From assembly GCA_025464915.1 (NCBI GenBank), contig JAODNF010000406.1, positions 1 through 5,689 of the forward strand: DNA of 5,689 nt, written 5' to 3'. The notes beneath the pieces were generated by a model. The model saw nothing but the letters and a program-made list of their open reading frames with translations, had not been told where the DNA came from and did not search any database. The position numbers and the translations under genes are program-made. Origin of the DNA: Frankiales bacterium (GTDB taxonomy: Bacteria; Actinomycetota; Actinomycetes; Mycobacteriales; SCTD01). Below are positions 1 through 4,624 of this stretch, in pieces. Numbering within the stretch: position 1 is the stretch's first letter; every line of letters begins with the position of its first letter.

Positions 1-2
1 CT

Positions 3-182
3 GCCGCCCTGGCCGAGTCCCGCGCCAGGCTGGCCGCCCAACGGGCCGCCGCCGCACGCGCCGCCGCGGCTCAGGCAGCTGCTCAGAAGGCTGCGGCGGC
101 GAAGGCGCAGGCCGCCGCGAGGGCCCGGGCTCAGCAACAGCAACAGCAGCAGCAGCCGGTCGCCACGTCCGGCGGCAGCTGA
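3..182 (+). CDS. C-terminal end of an unidentified protein with Ala/Gln/Arg-rich tail (5' truncated by window)
   Basis: An open frame enters from the left edge and stops at TGA 180-182, giving 59 residues. The visible part is low complexity. It starts with an Ala/Arg/Gln/Lys-rich stretch that looks helical or coiled-coil (AALAESRARLAAQ at the start). A run of eight glutamines (CAG/CAA codons, about 132-155) follows, and the tail is PVATSGGS. Third codon positions are mostly G or C, which supports real coding on this strand. Tails like this occur on secreted or envelope-associated actinobacterial proteins and on DNA-binding proteins, but no domain is visible and I do not assign a function. The gene converges on the DUF4191 gene, with 70 bp between the two stop codons. 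Confidence 0.6.
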   Translation, partial: AALAESRARLAAQRAAAARAAAAQAAAQKAAAAKAQAAARARAQQQQQQQQPVATSGGS

Positions 183-201
183 CGGAGCCTCGGCCGCAGG
201 A

Positions 202-244
202 CGTCCGCTCAGGTGGCCATCTGCACGCTCGGGGCGAGCGGACG
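202..244. terminator. Possible bidirectional terminator between convergent genes
   Basis: A perfect 9-bp inverted repeat (cgtccgctc at 202-210, gagcggacg at 236-244) encloses a 25-nt loop. A competing 6-bp hairpin (cgctcg 226-231, ggg, cgagcg 235-240) shares the right arm. It lies between the stop codons of the left partial gene and the DUF4191 gene, where a terminator is expected. There is no T-run on either strand, so function is inferred from position and symmetry only. Confidence 0.3.
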
Positions 245-252
245 CAAGGGAG

Positions 253-975
253 CTAGCGGGCCTTGCCGCGGGGGACGCGGGTGGGCATCGGGCCCTTGGG
301 GATCGGCAGCGGCGCGTTGGTGCGCAGCGCCTTCAGGCGGGCGTCGAGCACGTTGACCTGGGCCGGCTTGATGTTGCGGGGGAGCCGCAGGAAGTGCTTC
401 TCCAGCCCCTTCAGCGGGACCTGGCCCTCGCCGTCGCCGACCGTCACGTCATAGACCGGGGTGTCGCCGACCACGCGGGCGAGGTTGCGCTTCTCGGCAC
501 CGATCACCGAGCGGACCCGCTGCGGGTTGCCCTCGGCGACGAGCACGATGCCGGGGCGGCCGATGACGCGGTGGACGAGGTCCTGCTCCTTGGTGAAGCC
601 GACGGCCGGCGTCACGCGCCAGTTGCCGCGCATGTTCTGCAGGATCGCGGCCGCGGCCCCGAGCTGGCCGTCCACCTGGGCGTACGCGGCCTTCTGCACG
701 CGCCGGCCGAAGACGGCGGCGGTGATGAGGACGGCGAACAGCACGCCGATGATCGGCACGAAGATCGTCTGACCGGTCAGCACGCCGAGGAGCACGAACA
801 CGGCCATCGTGAGCAGGAAGGCCGCGATGACCAGCGGTAGCATCTTCGGGTCTGCCTTGCGCGTCATCGAGAACGCGGCCTTGATCTGCTGCAGCCGTTC
901 GCGACGGGAGGGACCCGTGCGCTTCGGCTTCGGCGTCCCGCCCTTGCCGGCGTTCTTCTTGCGTCCCAGTGCCAT
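253..975 (-). CDS. DUF4191 domain-containing integral membrane protein
   Basis: This 240-residue protein matches the actinobacterial DUF4191 family (the Rv2219 type in Mycobacterium) in length and layout. A basic N-terminus (residues 1-44, many Lys/Arg) precedes two adjacent hydrophobic segments, at about 45-66 and 71-89. A soluble domain with FTKEQDLVHRVIGRPGIVLV (127-146) and a basic, proline-rich C-terminus (about 200-240) follow. The molecular function of the family is unknown. In other actinobacteria it sits beside lipA/lipB, and here it is two genes downstream of lipA on the same strand, which supports the call. The start at ATG 975 (MALGRKK) is chosen because the 100 in-frame residues upstream are an out-of-frame reading of the acyltransferase gene. 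The acyltransferase stop lies 11 bp upstream, so the two may be cotranscribed. A TAGCCT hexamer overlapping that stop could also give a separate promoter. No good Shine-Dalgarno site is seen. Confidence 0.9.
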   Translation of the reverse strand: MALGRKKNAGKGGTPKPKRTGPSRRERLQQIKAAFSMTRKADPKMLPLVIAAFLLTMAVFVLLGVLTGQTIFVPIIGVLFAVLITAAVFGRRVQKAAYAQVDGQLGAAAAILQNMRGNWRVTPAVGFTKEQDLVHRVIGRPGIVLVAEGNPQRVRSVIGAEKRNLARVVGDTPVYDVTVGDGEGQVPLKGLEKHFLRLPRNIKPAQVNVLDARLKALRTNAPLPIPKGPMPTRVPRGKAR

Positions 976-983
976 GGGCGTCA

Positions 984-989
984 AGGCTA
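984..989 (-). promoter_or_regulatory. Candidate -10 element (TAGCCT) for the DUF4191 gene
   Basis: On the minus strand, TAGCCT lies 8 nt before the ATG at 975 and fits the actinobacterial TANNNT -10 pattern. Its first three bases are the TAG stop codon of the upstream acyltransferase gene. No -35 was recognised. The call rests on the same arrangement recurring at other starts in the window. Confidence 0.35.
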
Positions 990-1739
990 TCCGGCCCGGC
1001 GGGCTGCCCGGGCGGCCCGCTCCTCGGCGTCGGCCCGCTCGGCGTCTTCGAGGGTCGGGGCGGTGCCACCGAGGGAGGCCGGCATCCACCAGGCGCCGTC
1101 CTCGGGGCGGTCGGAGTAGGTCCGCCGGGCGTCCTCGAGCAGGACCTGCATCCTGGCCTTGAGGTCCTTGGTCGCCAGGGTGATGTCGGTCTCGGTGATT
1201 GCGTAGGGCTCGCCGACGATGATCCGGATCGGGACGTGGTTGCGCTTCAGCGCCTTCGGCCGGCCCTTGGTCCACACCCGCTGCGAACCCCAGACGATCA
1301 CGGGGATGATCGGCACGCCGGCGTCGGTGGCCATCCGGACCGCGCCGTTCTTGAACTCCTTGAGCTCGAAGCTCTGGCTGATCGTGGCCTCGGGGAACAC
1401 GCCGACGAGCTCGCCCGCCTTCAGGGTGTCGACGGCTGCGCTGAACGCGCCGGAGCCGGCCTCGCGGTCGACGGGGATGTGCTTCATGCCGCGCATCAGG
1501 GGGCCGGAGACTCTGTGCTCGAAGACCTCCTTCTTCGCCATGAACCGCACCAGCCGCTTGTGCGGCCGGAAGGCGAAGCCGGCGAGGGCGAAGTCGAGGT
1601 AGCCGACGTGGTTCATGGCCACCACGCCGCCGCCGGAGCGGGGGACGAGCTCGGCGCCCGTGACGTCGAACTTCAGGCCGAGGTAGGCGAAGACGCCGCG
1701 GGCGAACCCGACGACGGAGCGGTAAACGGGTTCGGCCAT
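987..1739 (-). CDS. 1-acyl-sn-glycerol-3-phosphate acyltransferase family protein (PlsC-like)
   Basis: This 250-residue protein has the PlsC/LPLAT block order. Motif I is NHVGYLD (residues 43-49, catalytic H44 and D49, spaced HX4D). Motif II is GMKHIPVDR (84-92). Motif III is FPEATIS (115-121). Motif IV is VPIIPV (142-147). Enzymes of this family move an acyl chain from acyl-CoA or acyl-ACP to lysophosphatidate or a related lysolipid at the inner membrane face, in phospholipid synthesis. The exact acceptor cannot be read from sequence. Motif III differs from the textbook FPEGTRS, with Ala for Gly and Ile for Arg. I recall this variant from actinobacterial paralogues, so I regard the protein as an active subfamily member, not a dead enzyme. 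About 25 C-terminal residues form a charged Ala/Glu/Arg tail. The start at ATG 1739 has a TAGCGT hexamer 7 nt upstream. The small gene upstream ends 17 bp away. Confidence 0.9.
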   Translation of the reverse strand: MAEPVYRSVVGFARGVFAYLGLKFDVTGAELVPRSGGGVVAMNHVGYLDFALAGFAFRPHKRLVRFMAKKEVFEHRVSGPLMRGMKHIPVDREAGSGAFSAAVDTLKAGELVGVFPEATISQSFELKEFKNGAVRMATDAGVPIIPVIVWGSQRVWTKGRPKALKRNHVPIRIIVGEPYAITETDITLATKDLKARMQVLLEDARRTYSDRPEDGAWWMPASLGGTAPTLEDAERADAEERAARAARRAG

Positions 1740-1746
1740 GCGGCCA

Positions 1747-1752
1747 ACGCTA
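1747..1752 (-). promoter_or_regulatory. Candidate -10 element (TAGCGT) for the PlsC-like gene
   Basis: On the minus strand, TAGCGT is followed by 7 nt (TGGCCGC) and then the ATG at 1739. That spacing would put the transcript start at or next to the start codon. A GTAGGGG further upstream could serve as a weak Shine-Dalgarno site in a readthrough transcript, but it lies about 13 nt from the ATG, which is long. Confidence 0.4.
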
Positions 1753-1756
1753 GCCC

Positions 1757-1960
1757 CTACTGGGCAGCGAGCTCCCGCGAGCGGGCGCGCAGGATCGCGC
1801 GGTCCATCGCGGCGTCCGCCTCGCGGCGGCTCTTGGCGCGCTGGGTGTCGGCGGACATGGACGCCCAGGCGTTCTGGCGGGCGGAGCGCTGACCACCGTG
1901 CGGCAGGACGGTGAGGAGAACGGTCTCGAGGTTGCGCAGGAGCGGGAGTGTGGGGAACAC
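1757..1960 (-). CDS. Small protein of unknown function, 67 aa
   Basis: I do not recognise this product. The preferred start is GTG 1960, because GGAGG (1966-1970) precedes it with 5-nt spacing. The in-frame ATG at 1987 would add nine residues but has no Shine-Dalgarno site. The protein begins with a short hydrophobic stretch (FPTLPLLRNLETVLLTVLP, residues 2-20) that contains Arg, Asn and Glu, so it is more likely an amphipathic or buried segment than a membrane anchor. The remainder, about residues 24-67, is rich in Arg, Ala and Glu and probably helical, with QRSARQNAWASM in the middle. It is the first gene of a same-strand group with the PlsC-like and DUF4191 genes (17-bp gap to the former). 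It is the only start in the window with a clear ribosome-binding site. Coding status is supported by the strong site, third-position G/C and clean fit between neighbours, but not by a known homologue. Confidence 0.6.
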   Translation of the reverse strand: MFPTLPLLRNLETVLLTVLPHGGQRSARQNAWASMSADTQRAKSRREADAAMDRAILRARSRELAAQ

Positions 1961-1965
1961 GACTG

Positions 1966-1970
1966 CCTCC
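1966..1970 (-). promoter_or_regulatory. Shine-Dalgarno site deciding the GTG start of the small gene
   Basis: GGAGG on the minus strand is followed by CAGTC and then GTG at 1960. The site lies inside the longer ATG-initiated frame, which argues that translation starts at the GTG. Confidence 0.6.
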
Positions 1971-1998
1971 GATGGGGTCGCTCCCATCGTGGGCGCCG

Positions 1999-2028
1999 TA
2001 TGTAACAGGCGCGTGACTCGTCCGTGAA
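1999..2028 (-). promoter_or_regulatory. Weak candidate promoter for the small gene and downstream same-strand genes
   Basis: On the minus strand, TTCACG (2028-2023) and TACATA (2004-1999) are separated by 18 bp. This would start a transcript near 1992 with a leader of about 30 nt carrying the GGAGG site. Both boxes match consensus poorly. A 5-bp inverted repeat (gcgcc 1993-1997, ggcgc 2008-2012) flanks the proposed -10 and could be an operator. Confidence 0.3.
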
Positions 2029-2055
2029 TGGTGCGTGTGGGTTAGCGCACGGGCC

Positions 2056-2075
2056 GCGGGAGGAACACGTCCCGC
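2056..2075 (-). terminator. Possible hairpin downstream of lipA
   Basis: A 6-bp inverted repeat (gcggga 2056-2061, tcccgc 2070-2075) with an 8-nt loop lies 21 bp past the lipA stop. It has no T-run. It could end the lipA transcript before the small gene, but the stem is short for a genome this GC-rich. The rest of the gap between lipA and the small gene shows nothing clear apart from the candidate promoter. Confidence 0.25.
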
Positions 2076-2096
2076 CTGGTCGCCCCTGACCGAGCC

Positions 2097-3026
2097 TCAG
2101 ACAGTGGCGCGCGCGGCCACGGCGGCCTCGTACAGGCGGCCGGCGCGGTAGCTCGAGCGGACAAGCGGGCCGCTCATGACGCCGGCGAAGCCGATCTCCT
2201 CGGCCTCCTCGCGCAGCGCGACGAACTCCTCCGGCTTCACCCAGCGCTCGACAGGGTGGTGCCGCTTGCTCGGCCTCAGGTACTGGGTGATCGTCACGAG
2301 CTCGGTCCCGGCGTCGTGCAGGTCCTGCAGCGCCTCGCTGATCTCCGCGCGGGTCTCGCCCATGCCGAGGATCAGGTTGGACTTCGTGACCAGGCCGGCC
2401 GCGCGCGCCTGCGTGATGACGTCGAGCGAGCGCTCGTAGCGGAACCCTGGCCGGATCCGGCGGAAGATCCGCGGGACCGTCTCGACGTTGTGGGCGAGGA
2501 CCTCCGGCCGGCTGGCGAAGACCGTCGCGAGCAGGTGGGGCTCGGCGTTGAAGTCGGGGATGAGCAGCTCGACCTTCACGCCGTCGACGGCCTGGTGGAC
2601 GAGGCGCACCGTCTCGGCGTACAGCCAGGCGCCCCCGTCCTCGAGATCGTCACGGGCGACGCCAGTGATGGTCGCGTACCGCAGCCCCATCTTCTGCACG
2701 GACTCCGCGACCCGGCGTGGCTCGTCGGTGTCGTAGCCGGCGGGCTTGCCGGTGTCGATGTTGCAGAAGTCGCAGCGCCGCGTGCACTGGTCGCCGCCGA
2801 TGAGGAAGGTCGCCTCGCGGTCCTCCCAGCACTCGTAGATGTTGGGGCAGGCCGCCGCCTCGCAGACGGTGTGCAGGCCCTCGCGCTTCACCAGGCCCTT
2901 GAGGTCGGTGTACTCCGGCCCCATGACGGCCCGGGTCCTGATCCACTCGGGCTTGCGCTCGATCGGCGTCTCGCTGTTGCGCACCTCGAGGCGCAAGAGC
3001 TTGCGGCCCTCGGGTGCGATCGTCAT
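2097..3026 (-). CDS. lipA: Lipoyl synthase (radical SAM)
   Basis: LipA inserts two sulfur atoms at C6 and C8 of protein-bound octanoyl groups on 2-oxoacid dehydrogenase E2 subunits and GcvH, making the lipoyl cofactor in the cytoplasm. The 309-residue protein has all expected cluster ligands. The auxiliary 4Fe-4S set is C55-X4-C60-X5-C66 (CEAAACPNIYEC). The radical-SAM set is C81-X3-C85-X2-C88 (CTRRCDFC). The C-terminal RSSY (290-293) supplies the serine ligand of the auxiliary cluster. The N-terminus PEGRKLLRLEVRN and the ERKPEW segment match actinobacterial LipA closely. The start is ATG 3026. A longer open frame to 3713 crosses the DUF1877 gene and the palindromic repeats and is rejected. 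AGGAG lies only 2 nt from the ATG, too close for a normal ribosome site. A TAGCCT hexamer 7 nt upstream suggests leaderless initiation instead. lipB, often adjacent in actinobacteria, is not in this window. Confidence 0.97.
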   Translation of the reverse strand: MTIAPEGRKLLRLEVRNSETPIERKPEWIRTRAVMGPEYTDLKGLVKREGLHTVCEAAACPNIYECWEDREATFLIGGDQCTRRCDFCNIDTGKPAGYDTDEPRRVAESVQKMGLRYATITGVARDDLEDGGAWLYAETVRLVHQAVDGVKVELLIPDFNAEPHLLATVFASRPEVLAHNVETVPRIFRRIRPGFRYERSLDVITQARAAGLVTKSNLILGMGETRAEISEALQDLHDAGTELVTITQYLRPSKRHHPVERWVKPEEFVALREEAEEIGFAGVMSGPLVRSSYRAGRLYEAAVAARATV

Positions 3027-3032
3027 GGCTCC

Positions 3033-3038
3033 TAGGCT
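3033..3038 (+). promoter_or_regulatory. Candidate -10 element (TAGGCT) for the DUF1877 gene
   Basis: TAGGCT is followed by 6 nt (aacgcc) and then GTG 3045. This favours GTG 3045 over ATG 3051, which would be 12 nt away and also lacks a Shine-Dalgarno site. No -35 was recognised. Confidence 0.45.
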
Positions 3039-3039
3039 A
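3034..3039 (-). promoter_or_regulatory. Candidate -10 element (TAGCCT) for lipA
   Basis: On the minus strand, TAGCCT is followed by 7 nt (AGGAGCC) and the lipA ATG. It overlaps by five bases the plus-strand hexamer of the divergent DUF1877 gene. No TTGAC-like -35 was found at 17-18 bp. Confidence 0.45.
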
Positions 3040-3044
3040 ACGCC

Positions 3045-3506
3045 GTGCGCATGCTCTACCTTCCCGTCGCCGACCTGCCGGCTCTCGAGGCCGACCCCGA
3101 CGTCGCCGCCCTCTGGTTCGCCGATCTCGACCCGGTCGACATCGGGCACGCCTGGCACGGCCTGCACGTGCTGCTCAACGGGTCGGCGTGGGGCGGCTCG
3201 CCGCCGCTCTACGACGCGGTCCTCGGCGGGACGCCCGTCGGCGACCCCACCTCCTACGAGCCGATCCGCTTCGTGGCCCCCGCCGACGTGAAGGCCGTGG
3301 CCGCCGCGCTGCCGCCGGCGCCCGAGCTCATCTCGAGGTTCACCCACGCGAAGATGAAGCAGGTCGAGGCCTACCCGGAGCAGCGCTGGTCCGAGCCGAA
3401 CGTGCTGACCGCCTTCCTGCTCCCCGCCTACGAGACCCTGCGCTCGGTCTTCGAGACCGCCGCCGCCCACGGCCAGGCCCTCCTCATCACCCTCGACCGC
3501 GAGTAG
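3045..3506 (+). CDS. DUF1877 (YfbM-like) family protein
   Basis: This 153-residue soluble protein belongs to the DUF1877/YfbM family, whose biochemical role is not established. Visible family features are VDIGHAWHGLHVLLNG (residues 31-46), GSAWGGSPPLYDAVLGG (46-62), a central PIRFVAPADVKAVAAAL stretch (73-89), and a C-terminal helix with LLPAYETLRSVFETAAAHGQ (125-144). Length is typical of the family. There is no signal peptide or membrane segment. Translation can begin at GTG 3045 or ATG 3051. GTG is preferred because of the spacing to the upstream TAGGCT. The gene is divergent from lipA with 18 bp between start codons, so each promoter must extend into the other gene's coding sequence and the two may be transcriptionally linked. 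Confidence 0.88.
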   Translation: MRMLYLPVADLPALEADPDVAALWFADLDPVDIGHAWHGLHVLLNGSAWGGSPPLYDAVLGGTPVGDPTSYEPIRFVAPADVKAVAAALPPAPELISRFTHAKMKQVEAYPEQRWSEPNVLTAFLLPAYETLRSVFETAAAHGQALLITLDRE

Positions 3507-3542
3507 CCGTCCCCGACCCAGACGGTCCTCGGACCCCCTGGT

Positions 3543-3585
3543 GCCTACGAATCCTGCTCGCCCGCGCCGAGCAGATTCCGTAGGC
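3543..3585. repeat. 43-nt imperfect palindromic repeat, copy 1
   Basis: The left arm 3543-3560 and right arm 3568-3585 form a hairpin with mismatches at 3550/3578, 3552/3576 and 3553/3575. The best-paired parts are gcctacg with cgtaggc at the base and ctgctcg with cgagcag near the loop. The same 43-nt unit recurs at 3612-3654, with 36 of 43 positions identical by my alignment. It starts 36 bp after the DUF1877 stop, so it could act as a terminator, but no T-run follows it. Confidence 0.7.
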
Positions 3586-3611
3586 GGGCAGAAGAGCCTC
3601 GCCGTCGCGCT

Positions 3612-3654
3612 GCCCACGGATTCTGCTCGCCCGGGGCAAGCAGAATCCGTAGGC
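3612..3654. repeat. 43-nt palindromic repeat, copy 2
   Basis: A perfect 12-bp inverted repeat (acggattctgct 3616-3627, agcagaatccgt 3639-3650) is extended by three more pairs at the base (gcc 3612-3614, ggc 3652-3654) after one mismatch. It has a short G/C-rich apex. It is better paired than copy 1, from which it is separated by 26 bp. It ends 5 bp before the candidate -10 of the LLM oxidoreductase gene. The pair looks like a REP-type or other dispersed palindrome, or a tandem operator. The sequence alone does not decide which. Confidence 0.75.
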
Positions 3655-3659
3655 GCCCG

Positions 3660-3665
3660 TAGGGT
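3660..3665 (+). promoter_or_regulatory. Candidate -10 element (TAGGGT) for the LLM oxidoreductase gene
   Basis: TAGGGT is followed by 7 nt (ccgcagc) and the ATG at 3673. The AGGG inside it could alternatively be read as a weak Shine-Dalgarno site at 8-nt spacing. It overlaps a third copy of CCGTAGG (3657-3663), the terminal heptamer of the palindromes just upstream. Confidence 0.45.
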
Positions 3666-3672
3666 CCGCAGC

Positions 3673-4563
3673 ATGGACCTGCGGATCTTCACCGAGCCCC
3701 AGCAAGGCGCCACCTACGACCAGCTCCTCGCCGTCGCGCAGAAGACCGAGGAGTGCGGCTTCGACGCGTTCTTCCGCAGCGACCACTACCTCAACATCGG
3801 CGGCGAGCCCGGAGTCGGCTCGACCGATGCGTGGCTGACGCTGGCCGCGCTGGCCCGCGAGACCTCGACCATCCGGCTCGGCACGCTGGTCACGCCGGTC
3901 ACGTTCCGGCTGCCCGGGCCGCTCGCGATCAGCGTCGCCCAGGTGGACCAGATGTCGGGCGGTCGCGTCGAGCTCGGGCTGGGGACGGGCTGGTACGACG
4001 GGGAGCACGCCGCCTACGGCATCCCGTTCCCCGCCATCGGCGAGCGGTTCGACCTGCTCGAGGAGCAGCTCGCCATCGTCCGCGGGCTATGGACCTCGAC
4101 AGGTCCCTTCTCGTACGCCGGGAAGCACTACCAGCTGACGGACTCACCGGCCCTCCCGAAGCCCGTGCAGGCGCACGTGCCGATCGTGATGGGAGGGTTC
4201 GGCAAGAAGCGCACCCCGCGGCTCGCGGCGGCCTACGCCGACGAGTACAACGTGCCGTTCCACCCGGTCGCCGACACGGCGGGCAACTTCTCCACCGTGA
4301 AGGCCGCCGCCGACGAGACCGGTCGCACCCTCGTCTACTCGACAGCCCAGTCGGTCGCGATCGGCAAGGACGACGCCGAGGTCGCCCGCCGGTCCGCCGC
4401 CATCGGTCAGACGGCCGGCCTGCAGGGGACGCCGGCGCAGGTCGTCGACCTGCTCGGCCAGTTCGCTGAGGCCGGCGCCACCCGGGCGTACCTGCAGGTG
4501 CTCGACCTCACCGACCTCGACCACCTCGAGCTGATCGCGAGCGAGGTCCTCCCACAGCTCTGA
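3673..4563 (+). CDS. LLM-class F420-dependent oxidoreductase (Rv1855c-like)
   Basis: This 296-residue protein is a luciferase-like monooxygenase-fold enzyme predicted to use coenzyme F420 for a hydride-transfer reaction. The substrate is unknown. It begins MDLRIFTEPQQGATYDQL and carries FFRSDHYLNIGG (34-44), STIRLGTLVTPVTFR (65-79), GGRVELGLGTGWYDGEH (96-112), TDSPALPKPVQ (156-166) and the C-terminal YLQVLDLTDLDHLELIASEV (273-292). These blocks match the Mycobacterium Rv1855c-type F420 subfamily, as I remember it, nearly throughout, and length is typical. The start is ATG 3673. The frame stays open upstream to 3541, but those 44 codons are translated palindromic repeats and are not part of the family. 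The gene stands alone and converges with the dienelactone hydrolase gene. The fold and cofactor class are well supported, whereas the physiological role is not known. Confidence 0.93.
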   Translation: MDLRIFTEPQQGATYDQLLAVAQKTEECGFDAFFRSDHYLNIGGEPGVGSTDAWLTLAALARETSTIRLGTLVTPVTFRLPGPLAISVAQVDQMSGGRVELGLGTGWYDGEHAAYGIPFPAIGERFDLLEEQLAIVRGLWTSTGPFSYAGKHYQLTDSPALPKPVQAHVPIVMGGFGKKRTPRLAAAYADEYNVPFHPVADTAGNFSTVKAAADETGRTLVYSTAQSVAIGKDDAEVARRSAAIGQTAGLQGTPAQVVDLLGQFAEAGATRAYLQVLDLTDLDHLELIASEVLPQL

Positions 4564-4565
4564 CC

Positions 4566-4620
4566 CCGCCGTTTCACTGATCCGACTGCCCTCGGGGGCG
4601 GTAGGCCGGTGAAACCGCGG
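4566..4620. terminator. Bidirectional terminator between convergent genes
   Basis: A 12-bp stem with a single mismatch (arms 4566-4577 and 4609-4620, containing gtttcac/gtgaaac) encloses a second hairpin (4585-4591 with 4596-4602, TCGG loop). The structure almost fills the 61-bp gap between the LLM gene stop (4563) and the hydrolase stop (4625). It can form from either strand, which suits termination of both transcripts. There is no long T-run, which is common in high-GC actinobacteria. Confidence 0.6.
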
Positions 4621-4624
4621 GAGG

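Noticed and set aside
394..840. Plus-strand open frame opposite the DUF4191 gene
   Set aside because: It is a His/Asp/Glu-rich antisense shadow, a common artefact in high-GC DNA.
976..1275. N-terminal 100-residue extension of the DUF4191 frame up to 1275
   Set aside because: It overlaps the well-supported acyltransferase gene, has Arg/Pro/Gly-rich composition typical of an out-of-frame reading, and has no family match. The family starts at MALGRKK.
2256..3035. Plus-strand 259-residue open frame opposite lipA
   Set aside because: It is an antisense shadow of a strongly conserved radical-SAM gene, with no recognisable domain and composition typical of such shadows.
3507..3535. Small hairpins just after the DUF1877 stop (ccgtc/gacgg and ggtc/gacc)
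   Set aside because: Stems of 4-5 bp that compete with each other are expected by chance at this GC content, so they are not called as a terminator.
3543..3654. CRISPR-like repeat-spacer arrangement
   Set aside because: There are only two diverged copies with one 26-bp spacer, strong full-length palindromy and no cas gene nearby.
3541..3672. 44-residue extension of the LLM oxidoreductase from 3541
   Set aside because: The extension is translation of the two palindromic repeats, and the family N-terminus is MDLRIFTEPQ.
3027..3713. N-terminal 229-residue extension of the lipA frame up to 3713
   Set aside because: It runs antisense through the DUF1877 gene and the palindromic repeats. Actinobacterial LipA begins a few residues before PEGRK, as it does from ATG 3026.
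3487..4008. Minus-strand open frame spanning the palindromes and the 5' part of the LLM gene
   Set aside because: It is antisense to a confirmed gene, and part of it is the repeat read on the other strand.
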